This document shows, piece after piece, positions 11,111-22,989 of a stretch of 64,000 bases of DNA. The DNA is from Scilla litardierei. Lineage: Eukaryota; Streptophyta; Magnoliopsida; Asparagales; Asparagaceae. Below the pieces are notes generated by a model. The model had not been told where the DNA came from, did not search any database, and saw only the letters and a program-made list of their open reading frames with translations. The stretch spans positions 82,026,422 through 82,090,421 of the forward strand of contig CM061140.1 of assembly GCA_030789695.1 (NCBI GenBank), written 5' to 3'. Numbering within the stretch: the stretch's first letter is position 1; each line of letters begins with the position of its first letter. Made by a program: the position numbers and the translations under genes.

Positions 11111-12350
11111 CAAGTCTAAAAGACTTGGGCAAGGAAACTGAAGGGAAGGTAAACTAACAACCTAGCAGTTATAGTATGATGCATAGCATGGCAAGTATAG
11201 GATGGAAGTAACAAGCAAGGTAAGGTGCAAGTAACAAGTAGCAAGTAGCAAGTACGGCATTGATGACAAGTTTTACAAGTGTAAACACGGACAAGTACAC
11301 GTCAAGTAAATCACGTCAAGTAAACACGTCATGCACAGAGATTACGTCTTCTGGCTAGAGTGGCGGATCGGGCCAACTCGTACACTCAGGTGATCGCTTA
11401 TCCCTACCCCTCCACGTGTATCGAGCCAGTGCATTACCCCCGAACGTGTAATGCTCGCTTCTGGATCATGAGCCAGGAAGTATATTTGGCATAGGGTTGT
11501 GCCCGCTAAAAGCAGGTGCCTAGCCGGATCAAGTAGTACAAGTAATGTAGCGTGTGCTACGAATACAACATTCAACATGGATAGCATGGCACGTACAGAT
11601 AATTCGCGTACCGTTAATTGAATTTAAACATGGTAGATAAGATGCATGGATGATAGCAAGTGCAAATAATTAAAAGTAGTCGGATCTAGCTTCGTTGTCA
11701 AGCTAGATCCTGAAATTTGCGCCTAGGCGAGTATCATTTCGTCACCTAGTCTCTTTTATGCCTAAAACAAGCAAATGGCCTAAGGCATAGCCTAAAATCC
11801 TAAGTGGCAAGTTTCACTTGCCTGGCACCAAGGATGACGATCAACGAGGCACGTCACAAAATGTTAAACTACGGAGATGGGATCGCTGCCATGGCAAAAC
11901 AATATCAGAACAATAACCAATCCAGAATTATAATCGAATCTACGACGTCTAATATCCATTTTTATTAGGGTTTAACAAAAATCACAACATGGGTTAAGAG
12001 AATATTAAAGGATCGATTTACTAACCGTATCGTAGCGGAAGAACGATGCCGAGCAAGCACGGCAACGGAAGAACGATCTGGAGAACTATGGCTCAGATCT
12101 GGAAATGGCGAGAAAATCTGGAGAAATTGGGATTTGTGGGGTTTTGGGGTTGGCCGACGGCCTAAAGGATGGTGGCCGGCGCAATGGCGAGAGGGAAGCT
12201 CCAAAGGAAGAAGAAATGGCTTGGGGAAATGTTGGAGGATGATTTGGGAAGAAAATGGCTCAGAAGAAATGAAAGAAGAATGAAAGGATTTGGGGGTTTA
12301 AATAGAAACAACCCGGCGGCGGAAATAAACCCTAGGGTTTTGGGGTCGAT

Positions 12351-12770
12351 TAGTCGGTCAAAGAAGAGTTGTTGACCGACTAATTCGAGAACTAGTCGGT
12401 CGGTCGACCAACTGTGACCAACTAACACCAAACAGTAACTCCTGAGGAAAAAATGAACTTTGATTTAGTCGGTCAAAGAACAACTACTGACCGACTAGTT
12501 TCACAACTAGTCGGTCGACGAACGTTCTTAGACCGACTAAGAGTAAACAGTAACACGACATCAAAATGGTCAATGAACAAGTCGGTTAAATAACAATGGC
12601 TGACCGACTAGTTTACAACCTAGTCGGGCGAAAAATGTTCTTAGACCGACTAACGATAAACAGTAACTCCTGAATAAAAATCAAAGCCCACTAGTCGGTC
12701 CATGAAAGGTTATCGACCGACTAGATTGAAATCTAGTCGGTTGGTTCTCCTTCTCGAACCAACTAATGTG
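12351..12770 (-). repeat. Array of inverted TAGTCGGTC / GACCGACTA repeats
   Basis: At least four pairs of TAGTCGGTC and GACCGACTA arms, each pair 14-18 bases apart, tagged at about 115-bp intervals by AAACAGTAAC. Each pair could fold into a hairpin. The array lies upstream (minus-strand sense) of the presumed promoter of the LTR. It is repeated at 19570-19985. Confidence 0.8.
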
Positions 12771-13033
12771 CACGAAAAGTCTCGAATCGAAGCACGAAGC
12801 TCCAGGAAGATTCCTACGGCTTCTAAGATCAACCTATCTCTAAGATATGAGCGATATGAAGCTCGTCACGAATGACTTACTCCAAACTCAACGATCTAAG
12901 GAAGAAGCTAGAAAATCACAACGAAACGAACGAAAACGAAAGCTACGGAGACGGAAAATCACACATAAGTAGAAAATCCACCAAAACATATATAATAAAG
13001 ATATTCCAAATACATGAAAACCCAGTCGTTACA

Positions 13034-13079
13034 TCCTCCCCAACTTAAGAAAAATTCCGTCCTCGGAATTTCCCAACAC
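13034..13079 (-). other. Polypurine tract region of the element at 10624
   Basis: Minus strand reads TTAAGTTGGGGAGGA directly before the 3' LTR start at 13033. The same tract precedes the LTR at 46199 in the plus-strand relative. It would prime plus-strand DNA synthesis. Confidence 0.7.
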
Positions 13080-16000
13080 TCACATGTCCGGGAACAAAAG
13101 TGGGTAGCGCTCTCTCATCTTATCCTCTCTCTCCCAAGTAGACTCTCCTGACGAGCCGTGTCGCCACATCACCCTCACAAGATTGACAACCTTGTTTCAG
13201 AGTGACTTCTGACGCCTGTCCAAAATCAGCACTGGCTGCTGGTCATACGTCAAATCTGGGCGAACGGTGATCTCCGAGAAATCCACAGCATGAGATGGAT
13301 CGCTGATGTACCGACGAAGCTGCGACACATGGAAAACATTGTGAACTCCTTCCAAAGATGGCGGAAAGGCTAAGCGGTAGGCTACCTCACCAACTCTCTC
13401 CAGAATGTCAAACGGTCCAATGTATCACGGGCTCAACTTCCCCCGTTTCCCAAAGCGAATCACACCACGATTCGGGGAAATCTTCAGGAACACATGGTCG
13501 CCTGGCTGAAACTCCAAAGGACGGTGTTTAGCATCCGCCCAATGCTTAAAACAGTCCTGAGCAATCCTCAGCCTCTCCCGAATGTTCCTGACAACATCCA
13601 CAGCCTCCATAATCATCTCAGGTCCCAACAGTTCCCGGTCACCAATGTCGTCCCAATTCAAAGGCGAACGACATTTCCTCCCGTACAGCGCGTCAAAAGG
13701 CGCCATGCCAATACTCGCCTGGAAGCCGTTGTTGTAAGAGAACTCTACCAGATGTAGATGGTCCTCCCACGAACCCTTGAAATCCAACATGCACGCCCTC
13801 AGCATGTCCTCCAAGATCTGAATCGTCCTCTCGGACTGGCCATCTGTCTGCGGATGGTACGTCGTGCTGAAACTCAGACTCGTACCCAAACTCTTCTGCA
13901 AACTCTGCCAGAACTGAGATGTGAACCTCGTGTCCCTGTCCGACACGATACTCACGGGGACTCCGTGAAGTCGTACGATCTCCTGCACGATTCACGGTAC
14001 ATCACTATCTATCTAGGAAAAGGAAATAGAAACGGAGAGTAAAAGAATTTACCTCCATGTATCTCCTCGCTAGCGCCTCGGTGGACTGTCCTACTCGGAA
14101 TGGAATAAAGTGCGCGGATTTGGTCAATCGATCTACGATCACCCAAATAGCGTCATTCTGCTTCGGACTCCGAGACAGTCCAGTCACAAAGTCCATAGTG
14201 ATGTGTTGCCACTTCCACTCCGGAATCGGAAGCGGTTGTAGCAACCCTGCCATACGCTGATGCTCCGCCTTCACCTGCTGGCAAACCAGACACTTGGCTG
14301 CACTCCGAGCCACACCCCTCTTCATGCCATGCCACCAAAAGTTCAGACGAAGATCCTTGTACATCTTGGTACCACCAGGATGTACAGAATACAGCGAACT
14401 GTGTGCCTCAACCAGCAAATCCTCTCTAATATCCCTAGCTGGCACACACAACCTAGCTCCATACCTCAGCGAGCCATCCTCATGAATCAAAAAGTCAGCA
14501 TGCAGACCGGCTTCTACTTGCTCCCGAATCTTCACCAGCTTCGGATCTCCAGCCTGGCCAGCCTTGATCCGATCCACACTCGTCGACTGTATCTGCATAC
14601 ACATCAACGGAGAAGCCTCCCCAGGAAGAACAATCTCAATTCCAGACTCGCAAAAATCCTGCTGTAATCTCCACTGCGAAGTCAACATCATTACCACTGG
14701 AAGCCTACTCAGTGCATCCGAAACCACATTCACCTTGCCAGGGTGATACTGCAAATCGATCTCATAATCCGCCATGAGCTCCAACCATCGACGTTGTCGC
14801 ATGTTGAGCTCCTTCTGAGTAAAAATATACTTCAAGCTTTTGTGATCGGTGAAGATCTTCACTTTCTCACTCAGCAGGAAGTGCCTCCAAATCTTGAGCG
14901 CAAACACGACAGCAGCCAACTCCAAGTCGTGCGTCGGGTAATTCTTCTTATGAGTCTTGAGCTGACACGAAGCATACGCCACAACATGCCCGTGTTGATG
15001 CAACACACAACTGAGACCCTTGCCAAAAGCATCGCAAAAGATCTCAAATCCTCCACTGCGATCAGGCACAACAAGAACAGGGGCAGTCGTCAATCTCTCC
15101 CTCAGAACACCAAAGGCATTCTCACAATCACCCGTCCAAACAAAAGGTACATCCTTCTGCGTCAATCTGGTCATCGGCTCAGCAATACGGGAAAAGTCCT
15201 TAATGAAGCACAGATAGTAACCTGCAAGGCCAAGGAAACTCCGGATCTCAGATGCTGACTGCGGAACAGGCCACTCTCTGATGGCCTTGATCTTCTCGGG
15301 ATCCACTGAAATACCATCTCCAGACACCACATGCCCGAGAAAAGCAACTCTGTCCAGCCAAAACTCGTACTTCGAAAACTTAGCATACAAACAATGCTTC
15401 CTCAAAAACTCCAACACTATCCTCAAGTGCGAGGCATGCTCTTCCTCCGACTTTGAATAGGTCAGAATGTCGTCAATAAAGATAACGACAAACTTGTCTA
15501 AAAAGTCGTAGAAAATCAGGTTCATCAGATTCATGAAAACTGCGGGAGGGTTGGTTACACCGAAGGGCATAACCACAAACTCATAGTGTCCATACTTCGT
15601 CCTGAATGCTGTCTTCGGAACATCTTCCTTCTTCACCTTCAGCTGATGATAACCACTCATTAGATCCAACTTCGAAAACACCCTCGATCCTTCAAGCTGA
15701 TCAAAAATATCATCGATGCGAGGCAACGGGTATTTATTCTTGATAGTCACCGCATTCAGCTCCCTGTAGTCCACGCACATGCGACGCGAACCATCCTTCT
15801 TCTTCACCAGCAGCACCGGTGTTCCCCACGGAGACACACTAGGATTGATGTAACCCTTCTACAAAAGCTCATCCAGCTGCTTCCGTAATTCCTCCAACTC
15901 AGTGGGTGCCATACGATAGGGCGCTTTCGAAATCGGCTGCGCTCCTGGAATAAGATCAATCGAAAATTCGAGAGCTCGATCGGGTGGCAATCCAGACATC

Positions 16001-16472
16001 TCCTTGGGGAAGACGTCATCGAAGTCCCGCACTACCGCTAGCCTCTCCTGCTCCATCTGTATAGCCACAAACTCCACCGGTCTGGCCCGAAATCTGACAG
16101 GGCCAAGCGAACTACTACCCCGACTGAACTCAAATACTGGATGTCCGGGAATCTCGAACACCACCTTCTTCCTCCGACAGTCGATCGTAGCATAGAAGCT
16201 CGCAAACCAATCCATCCCAAGGACCGCATCATAGTTGATGATGTCATGGACAATGAAATCAGCGTAAAGCTCATGTCCACAGACCACCAACGAGCAAGAA
16301 TTGCAACCATGATGCACCGAGACCACGCCATTCCCTGTAACGATATTCCAACTCTTGGAAAGAGGGGACGTCGTCAAGGAATGCTTCTCCACGAAGCGCC
16401 GCGCCAAAATGCACATCGATGCACCTGAGTCAAAGAGGACTCGTGCAGGAAATGTGCACACCAGAATCACAC
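13080..16472 (-). pseudogene. pol: pol (protease-RT-RNase H-integrase-chromodomain), stop codons, one intron-like gap
   Basis: Would make the retroelement enzymes. In order: protease with LFDSGAS (about 16440), RT with IDEL-type N-terminus, [11 protein letters not shown] and the catalytic FIDD (about 15475), RNase H with FCDAFG and TDHKSL, the integrase zinc finger (H-H-C-C, 14450-14290), first Asp (TMDF), second Asp (SDRD) and Glu (QSERT), then a chromodomain-like tail rich in WERE near the stop at 13082-13080. The DDE core is split by 13983-14052. Stops: TAG 15861-15859, TGA 13427-13425 and TGA 13199-13197. With the gap removed, exon lengths of 2,420 and 903 bp keep frame throughout. One RNase H catalytic-region residue pattern is altered (DAFG where relatives have DASG). 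Confidence 0.88.
13983..14052 (-). other. Candidate intron inside the integrase core (70 bp)
   Basis: Minus strand: ATGGAG/GTAAATTC at 14052 and ATCGTGCAG/GAGATC at 13983. The 70-bp length is not a multiple of three, and removing it joins the two integrase parts in frame (phase 0). The plus-strand element has a 73-bp gap at exactly the same codon (45180-45252). The inside is pyrimidine-rich before the AG, as in plant introns. Confidence 0.7.
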
Positions 16473-16585
16473 CTACAAACAGTCTAACAATCAAGCCCTA
16501 TTCTAGCAAACAATCATGTACGAGCAAACACCATAATTTAACAAACAAAAATAAATAAGGAAGGAACAGCTAGATTGAGGATTAC
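16473..16585 (-). other. Candidate intron between gag and protease (113 bp)
   Basis: Minus strand: ATCGCAG/GTAATCC at 16585 and CTGTTTGTAG/GTGTG at 16473. Removing it joins the end of gag to the VILV stretch before the protease in phase 1. The relative at 38480 has a 112-bp gap at the same codon and phase (42636-42747). Its interior is T-rich, like a plant intron. Confidence 0.7.
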
Positions 16586-17714
16586 CTGCGATAACCTCAT
16601 CCACAGCCATGCTCTCCACCTCAGACATCAGAAAAGCCTGCCGCCTCAGCTGAAAAGCCTGCTGAAAGGCCTGCCTCTGTGGAACAAGAGCTGCTCCACA
16701 ACCAGCAGGAACAGGCGCTCTCTGCTGCAACGGCTGTGCTGCAACAGGTGCTCTCCAAGGCTGCTTCGACTTCGGGCAGTCCTTCATGGTATGGGTAGGA
16801 TCTCCATGGACAATACACTGGCCCAGGAATCTCCTACACTGCTCCTTAATATGCCCGGTCTTGTCGCAGAAATGGCAAGCCTTCTGAATAGGCCCTCCTG
16901 GCCTCTTGAACTGCACCGACTGATTAGGCTTGAAACCAGGCCTAACCACCACTCTGTCCTGCTCCATAGGCCTCTTCCCAGCCCCAGCAACATGTCCTCT
17001 CCTCTAGTTCACAATCAGCTCCTGCCTCCGCGCCGCTATCAGAACCTTCTGATAAGACTCCAGATCAGAGGAAGACACAAAACTCTGAAGCTCCAAAGCA
17101 AGTCCATGCAGGAACCTCTGAGCCCTCTCATCAGCATCCTGCACCATCTTCGGTGCGAACCGACTCAGCCTGGTGAACTCCTGGTGGTACTGATCCACCG
17201 ACAAGCTCCCCTGCTTCAAATCAATGAAGCACTGCAACATCTCTCTCCGGGCAGCCTTCGGAAAATATTCCTCATCGAATCTGGACTTGAAGGTAGCCTA
17301 AGATATCGGCTCCTCCAACAGCTCCTCCTCAGCATCCCACCAATTCCAGGCATTGTCCCTCAGCTGCCTCTTCGCCAAGTCAACCCAGCCAACCTCGTTG
17401 ACCTTGGACATCTTCAAATTGTCCTCAATATTCCTGACCCACTCGTCAGCAGCTAGAGGACCTTCAGTACCATCAAAATATGCAGAACCCAGCTCTCAAA
17501 ACTGCTTCGCTCCTGGCTCGGAACGAGGGGCCTCCTGAACTGCCCGAGCAGCTCGAACAACTGGAGCATTCTGGACTTGCAGGAGCACGCCCTGCTGCAC
17601 CTGCATCATCTGAAGCATCATCCGCATCATCTCCCCATTGGTGGGCTCCCTATCAGGCTCCCCGTCATGAGGGGGCGCACCACCAGCAGCTCGGGTATTT
17701 CGCCTTCCTGCCAT
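16586..17714 (-). pseudogene. gag: gag with two zinc knuckles, three stops
   Basis: Capsid and nucleocapsid polyprotein. Starts MAGRRNTRAAGG at 17714, has an N-terminal region rich in Met and Gln, a retrotransposon gag domain (LDPFEEYFP-like region decayed; RFAPKMVQDADERAQRF at about 17160), then two CCHC knuckles near 16880 and 16820. The second knuckle has His for its second Cys (CIVHGDPTHTMKDC). Stops lie at 17498-17496 (TGA), 17300-17298 (TAG) and 17006-17004 (TAG). The start matches the relative at 41489. The length of 1,129 bp leaves phase 1 at the intron border. Confidence 0.85.
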
Positions 17715-17832
17715 CTAATGACACAGAAAACGAAACAATTAGACTCATAGCTTATGACTCGGATGTCGAATTTTTTTGTAGGCAATCAAATATTATTATC
17801 GTTATTCCGTTAGTTTGCAGTTACACATCGAC
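17715..17832 (-). other. Candidate leader intron (118 bp)
   Basis: Minus strand: CATGCAG/GTCGATG at 17832 and TGTGTCATTAG/ATGG at 17715, ending directly at the gag ATG. It corresponds to 5050-5132 and 41387-41487. If spliced it would bring the post-LTR block next to gag. Confidence 0.4.
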
Positions 17833-17847
17833 CTGCATGGGCCACCA
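17831..17847 (-). promoter_or_regulatory. Conserved post-LTR block (possible primer-binding site)
   Basis: TGGTGGCCCATGCAGGT on the minus strand, eight bases from the LTR end, identical to the block in two other Del-like elements here. See 5131-5147. Confidence 0.45.
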
Positions 17848-18201
17848 ACAAAATCTGTCACGCCCCGCTTCCCTAAAATGGAGGCGAGACGTGAGAAGGC
17901 CCGCTCAGACGTGGAGCTGTGAAGCTACACGCCTGATAAGCGTCAAATCTGAATATATGCAGGTCCCTGTAAATACAAACGGAACAAAAATAATAATAAT
18001 AATAATAACATGGTAAAGGAGACTGATATAAGTTAACCAATCTCAGAATTTGTCCACAATAATATTCAACATCACAGAAAAAGCCACCAGGCTAAAAGGA
18101 AGAGTCTAGGCCCAAACATGGCCAACAAAATCCAACACGAACAAAGTATTGGTGCTACACACCGACAACTAAAGCAGTCTAAACAACAACACAAACAGTC
18201 G

Positions 18202-18309
18202 CTATAACTGATCTCCCGTGTCCTCAAACTCCTCGATGAACGCGGGCTCTGACTCAGCGTCAGCGAACACCACGTCCTCAACAGCAACCTCGGGCTCAGG
18301 ATCTAACAT
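18202..18309 (-). CDS. LTR-embedded acidic micro-ORF, second copy, 35 aa
   Basis: Same frame as 10970-11077, starting MLDPEPEVAVEDVV and ending GDQL before TAG (18204-18202). The differences from the other copy (A to V, L to S, S to L) leave the frame open. It is followed on the minus strand by the LTR end and leader, so in this 5' LTR it would act as an upstream ORF before gag. Confidence 0.35.
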   Translation of the reverse strand: MLDPEPEVAVEDVVFADAESEPAFIEEFEDTGDQL

Positions 18310-19569
18310 GTGTCACCCAAAAGAGTAAAGGGCACATGTCAGCAAGTCTAAAAGACTTGGGCAAGGAAACTGAAGGGAAGGTAAACTAACAACCTAGCAG
18401 TTATAGTATGATGCATAGCATGGCAAGTATAGGATGGAAGTAACAAGCAAGGTAAGGTGCAAGTAACAAGTAGCAAGTAGCAAGTATGGCATGGATGACA
18501 AGTTTTACAAGTGTAAACACGGACAAGTACAAGTCAAGTAAATACGTCGTGCACAAAGATTACGTCTTTTGGCTAGAGTGGCGGATCGGGCCAACTCGTA
18601 CACTCAGGTGATCGCTTATCCCTACCCCTCCACGTGTATCGAGCCAGGGCATTACCCCCGAACGCGTAATGCTCGCTTCTGGATCACGAGCCAGGAAGTG
18701 TATTTGGCATAGGGTTGTGCCCGCTAAAAGCAGGTGCCTAGCCGGATCAAGTAGTACAAGTAATGTAGCGTGTGCTACGAATGCAACATTCAACATGGAT
18801 AGCATGGCATGTACAGATAATTCGCGTACCGTTAATTGAATTTAAACATGGCAAATAAGATGCATGGATGACAGCAAGTGCAAATAATTAAAAGTAGTCG
18901 GATCTAGCTTCGTTGTCAAGCTAGATCCTGAAATTTGCGCCTAGGCGAGTATCATTTCGTCGCCTAGTCTCTTTTACGCCTACAACAAGCAAATGGACTA
19001 AGGCATGGCCTAAAACCCTAAGTAGCAAGTTTCACTTGCCTGGCACCAAGGATGACGATCAACGAGGCACGTCACAAAATGTTAAACTACGGAGATGGGA
19101 TCACTGCCATGGTAAAACAATATCAGAACAATAACCAATCCAGAATTATAATCGAATCTACGACGTCTAATATCCATTTTTATTAGGGTTTAACAAAAAT
19201 CACAACGTGGGTTAAGAGAATATTAAAGGATCGATTTACTAACCGTATCGTAGCGGAAGAACGATGCCGAGCAAGCACGGCAACGGAAGAACGATCCGGA
19301 GAACTATGGCTCAGATCTGGAAATGGCGAGAAAATCTGGAGAACTTGGGATTTGTCGGGTTTTGGGTTGGCCGACGGCCTAAAGGAAGGTGGCCGGCGCT
19401 AATGTCGAGAGGGAAGCTCCAAAGGAAGAAGAAATGGCTTGGGGAAATGTTGGAGGATGATTTGGGAAAGAAAATGGCTCAGAAGAAATGAAAGAAGAAT
19501 GAAAAGATTCGGGGGTTTAAATAGAAACAACCCGGCGGCGGAAATACACCCTAGGGTTTCGGGGTCGAT

Positions 19570-19985
19570 TAGTCGGGTCAAAGAAGAGTTGTTGACTGAC
19601 TAATTCGAGAACTAGTCGATCGGTCGACCAACTGTGACCGACTAACACCAAACAGTAACTCCTGAAGAAAAAATAGACTTTGATTTAGTCGGTCAAAGAA
19701 CAACTACTGACCGACTAGTTTCACAACTAGTCGGTCGACGAACGTTCTTAGACCGACTAAGAGTAAACAGTAACGCGACATCAAAATGGTCAATGAACTA
19801 GTTGGTTAAAGAACAATGGCTGACTGACTAGTTTGTAACCTAGTCGGTCGAAAAATGTTCTTAGACCGACTAACGATAAACAGTAACTCCTGAATAAAAA
19901 TCAAAGCCCACTAGTCGGTCCATGAAGGGTTACCGACCGACTAGATTGAAATCTAGTCGGTTGGTTCTCCTTCTCGAACCAACTA
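19570..19985 (-). repeat. Array of inverted TAGTCGGTC / GACCGACTA repeats, 5' LTR copy
   Basis: Same array as 12351-12770. Some arms have changed (for example GACTGACTA), so the pairing is weaker here. Confidence 0.8.
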
Positions 19986-20258
19986 ATGTGCACAAAAAGT
20001 CTCGAATCGAAGCGCGAAGCTCCAGGAAGATTCCTACGGCTTCTAAGATCAACCTATCTCTAAGATATGAGCGATATGAAGCTCGTCACGAATGACTTAC
20101 TCCAAACTCAACGATCTAAGGAAGAAGCTAGAAAATCACAACGAAACGAACGAAAACGAAAGCTATGGAGACGGAAAATCACACATAAGGAGAAAATCCA
20201 CCAAAACATATATAATATAGATAATCCAAATACATGAAAAACCAGTCGTTACACTCCA

Positions 20259-20964
20259 TCTCTCTCATGAACCCACCACGGGGGCTGGCCCACCACTCGC
20301 TTATCACGTAGACAACTCCAAGTCAATACACGATAGGCCGACGTGTGGTAGCGGCCTCGTCGCCTCCCGCCGACAAAAATACCTAGCGGGGCCATTGGTG
20401 TCACAAATGATGGAGTTGGGCGACGAGACTTGGGTCTTTGGGAAGAGGGTTGTCGACATGGACTTGGCAAGCTTGGCAAGCAAAGCTCGGCAAGAGATGG
20501 CATCCTTGATATCGGTAAGGCTTCTCGAGCTTGAATGGAGGTTCGAGCTTGCCCAGAACCATCTCTATGAAGCCGCTCGAGCTCGGGAAGATTTGACGAA
20601 GGTTCGCTCACGAGAAGGGGTGCTCGTTGGTAGGAGCTTGGATGGTGGCCTCGAGCCCAGCGGTGGTAGCTCGGTAGCACGCAAGCCCGGAAGGGGTAGC
20701 TTGACATGCATAGTATCTCGGCAACGGTGTCATCAAGAGGGTGTTCATCATCATCCCCCAGGCCATCTTTAAGATGTCCACTTCAACAACGTCGTCGGTG
20801 ATGCCCCTCTAGATCCTTTGCGTCTTTGCAGGCGCTGATGAGGACGGTGACATGAACCTTGTCCTTTCCCATATCGGCAAGGGCAGCTTGACAGGGAGGA
20901 GCACAACCTGCTTGGGATGCTCGGAGATGGTCTGCTCAGCTTGGAGGGCCCAAGCTCAGACATG
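20259..20964 (+). other. Unrecognised sequence right of the element
   Basis: No family recognised. A plus-strand frame at 20395-20772 (125 codons) is rich in Leu, Glu and Arg, but lies in what was probably the upstream part of a copia relic. I do not call it a gene. Confidence 0.25.
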
Positions 20965-21880
20965 GAGAGCTCGTCGAAGGTGAAGTTAAAGGTGAAGTTG
21001 GACAAAGAATTCGATATGAAGGACTTGGGCCCGATGAAGAAAATACTAGGGATGGAAATATCTGGGATAGGAGGAATGGTGAGTTGAGGTTGTTGCAGAA
21101 GGGGTATATTGAAAAGGTACTTGTCCGTTGTCGATGGAAAGTGCAAAGTCCATGGCGCTACACCTCTTGGAGCTCACATTCAGCTTTCGGCATTGTAGTC
21201 GCTGCACCGAGGATGAGAAGAAGGCGATGTCTAAGATGCCATATGCTAGTGTAGTTGGGAGCTTGATGTATGTGATGGTTTGCACGCGTCCCAATACTGC
21301 ACAAGCTGTGGGGGTAGTGAGTAGATACATGTCAAACCCCGGCAAGGAGCATTGACAGGCTGTCAAGTGGATATTGTGATATCTGCGAGGCATAATTGGT
21401 GTTGGACTGCATTTTGGCAGAGGTAACGGTGTGGTGCTGACAGGGTACTGTGATTCAGACTGCTAGTGACAGGAACAGACATAGATCAACCACATGTTAC
21501 ATGTCTACATTGGGCACCGTAGCCGTGTCGTGGCGATCAGTCCTATAGTTGGTTGTTGCATTGCCAATCATGGAGGCCGAGTTGATTGCCACAGTGAAAG
21601 CGGTGAAGGAGGCCAAGTGTCTGAGATGTCTGCTAGAGGATGTGGGGATGCCACAGAGATTGTCGTTGGTTTTCAGCGATAGCCAGAGCGCTATTCATCT
21701 TGCAAAGCATCTGGCTTACAGTTTGAGGACGAAGCACATAGAGGTACATGATTGCTTCCAAGAGGAGGAGAGCAAGTAGATTGAGCTTCAGAAGGTCCCG
21801 ACTGAGAGGAACCCTCTAGACATGTTCACCAAGACCGTTGCCACCATCAAGCTCAAGACATGCTTGAGCTTGATTTGTTT
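20965..21880 (+). pseudogene. pol: Decayed Ty1/copia RT-RNase H (Tnt1/Tork-like)
   Basis: The plus strand reads the end of copia RT (FDMKDLGPMKKILGMEI near 21010, MPYASVVGSLMYVMVCTRPN near 21240, VVSRYMSNPGKEH near 21320). RNase H follows (MEAELIATVKAVKEAKCL near 21560, SDSQSAIHLAKH near 21680, LDMFTKTV near 21820). Several stops and frame changes separate the pieces. There is no gag, integrase or clear LTR with it. It is an old fragment. Confidence 0.8.
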
Positions 21881-22989
21881 AGTGGCTTGAGTGTGGACTG
21901 GAGAGCGTGGATTTCGAGACGAGAAGGAGGTCCGTTGAGTGACCATAGAGTTTTGATCAAGTAGAGCATGTATAGAGTGCTGAATGTGCTAGAGATTTTG
22001 TAGTAAGGTAGAGTGTTATTTTATGCAGCAAAAGTCTCTATTACACTGTCTAAATGGGCCCGACCACATGTTGTGGTTGTTGGGGTCTTAAAGGAGGATT
22101 TAGGTAGCCATAGGGTGACCGACAGAGTGAGAGAGTGATACACAGCTAAAATCAGTGAGCTGAAAACAAAAATAGAAAACCAAAGAATTGGTAGATTACT
22201 ATCATTTTCTAGTGAGAAGAAAAGGAGCGTGCTGCCATTTTGAGAAGAAAAAAGTGTGAGAGCTTTGGGATTTTAGAAGAGAGTAGAATCAAGGAGAAGA
22301 AGCTTAGGGCTTGTTGGGTTCGCTTGATTTCTTGGGTCTTCTAATTAGCCTTTTGTTTTGCTTCTTTATGAGATAAATAAGGGCTTGTATATTCCAAGTT
22401 TTTACTCACTTGAGGGTGAAGAAGAAGAGGGTTGTAAAGCTCATGTTTTTCTCCTGATCAAGATAGTGGATTGTTTCGAAATGCTGGAGTAGGTTGATTC
22501 TCAAATGAACTACGGTAAAATCTGGAGTTGGTTCATCCAATATTTGGTATTTGGTGTTTTCGGGTTTTAAAATACGAAGATCATGAACGGGTTTCAATTG
22601 TCCGAAAAAATATTTGGGAGGGTGGAGTCTTTGAGGGTTACATGTGGCTTAGCCGTATATTGAACTGTAAACCGATTCATAATATTTAGAAAAATAATTT
22701 AATATTATATTGCTTTTATATAGATAAGACTAGAGGTTGACTAGGATCCATTCGGATGGATCAAACATGCGGATCCATCCAAGTGGAATTTAAAGTTGGA
22801 CAATATAAATAGAAAATCCGACCGTTGGATGTCATCTAACATGTCTAAACTACCTCCAAACAAAATTTCAACTAATTTGGACATGTTTTGCCCATGCATC
22901 AAGTGGTTGCAAAATTAGCCGATTTTATAACTATTCAAAAACATCGAAATACAAAGAATTAAGTGACAAATATCAAAATATACAGGATG
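21881..22989. other. No gene seen
   Basis: AT-rich sequence after the copia relic, perhaps including its 3' part. TTGGGGTCTTAAAGGAGG near 22079 could be a decayed polypurine tract, but no LTR pair is visible. Confidence 0.3.

Larger units (their letters stand above)
10624..13033 (-). repeat. 3' LTR of the Del-like element at 10624
   Basis: 2,410 bp, bounded by TGTAACGACTGG (minus strand at 13033) and GCGTGACA-type ends (10624). It matches 17856-20253 closely; visible differences are mostly single bases. It contains an ATA-rich microsatellite (10750-10775), the stem-loop and acidic micro-ORF (10970-11110), and an array of paired TAGTCGGTC and GACCGACTA repeats (12351-12770). Confidence 0.92.
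10624..20253 (-). mobile_element. Complete Del/Tekay-like Ty3/gypsy retrotransposon
   Basis: A 9.63-kb element on the minus strand with two 2.4-kb LTRs (10624-13033 and 17856-20253), flanked by the exact 5-bp target-site duplication CTCCA (10619-10623 and 20254-20258). Minus-strand order is LTR, conserved leader block, gag, protease, RT, RNase H, integrase, chromodomain-like tail, polypurine tract TTGGGGAGGA, LTR. That order and the long LTRs fit the Del/Tekay chromoviruses. gag-pol carries six stop codons but no frameshift once two intron-like gaps are removed, so it is inactive but not ancient. Confidence 0.92.
17856..20253 (-). repeat. 5' LTR of the Del-like element at 10624
   Basis: 2,398 bp, the partner of 10624-13033. 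Promoter-like TTTAAA elements on the minus strand lie near 19515. It ends at the TSD CTCCA (20254-20258). The stem-loop is at 18303-18342 and the hairpin array at 19570-19985. Confidence 0.92.

Noticed and set aside
14743..15258. 171-codon plus-strand frame over the RT region
   Set aside because: It is the antisense of the conserved minus-strand pol. The minus strand carries the RT and RNase H motifs.
20395..20772. 125-codon plus-strand frame as a host gene
   Set aside because: It is continuous with a decayed copia region, has no recognisable domain, and overlaps an equally long opposite-strand frame.
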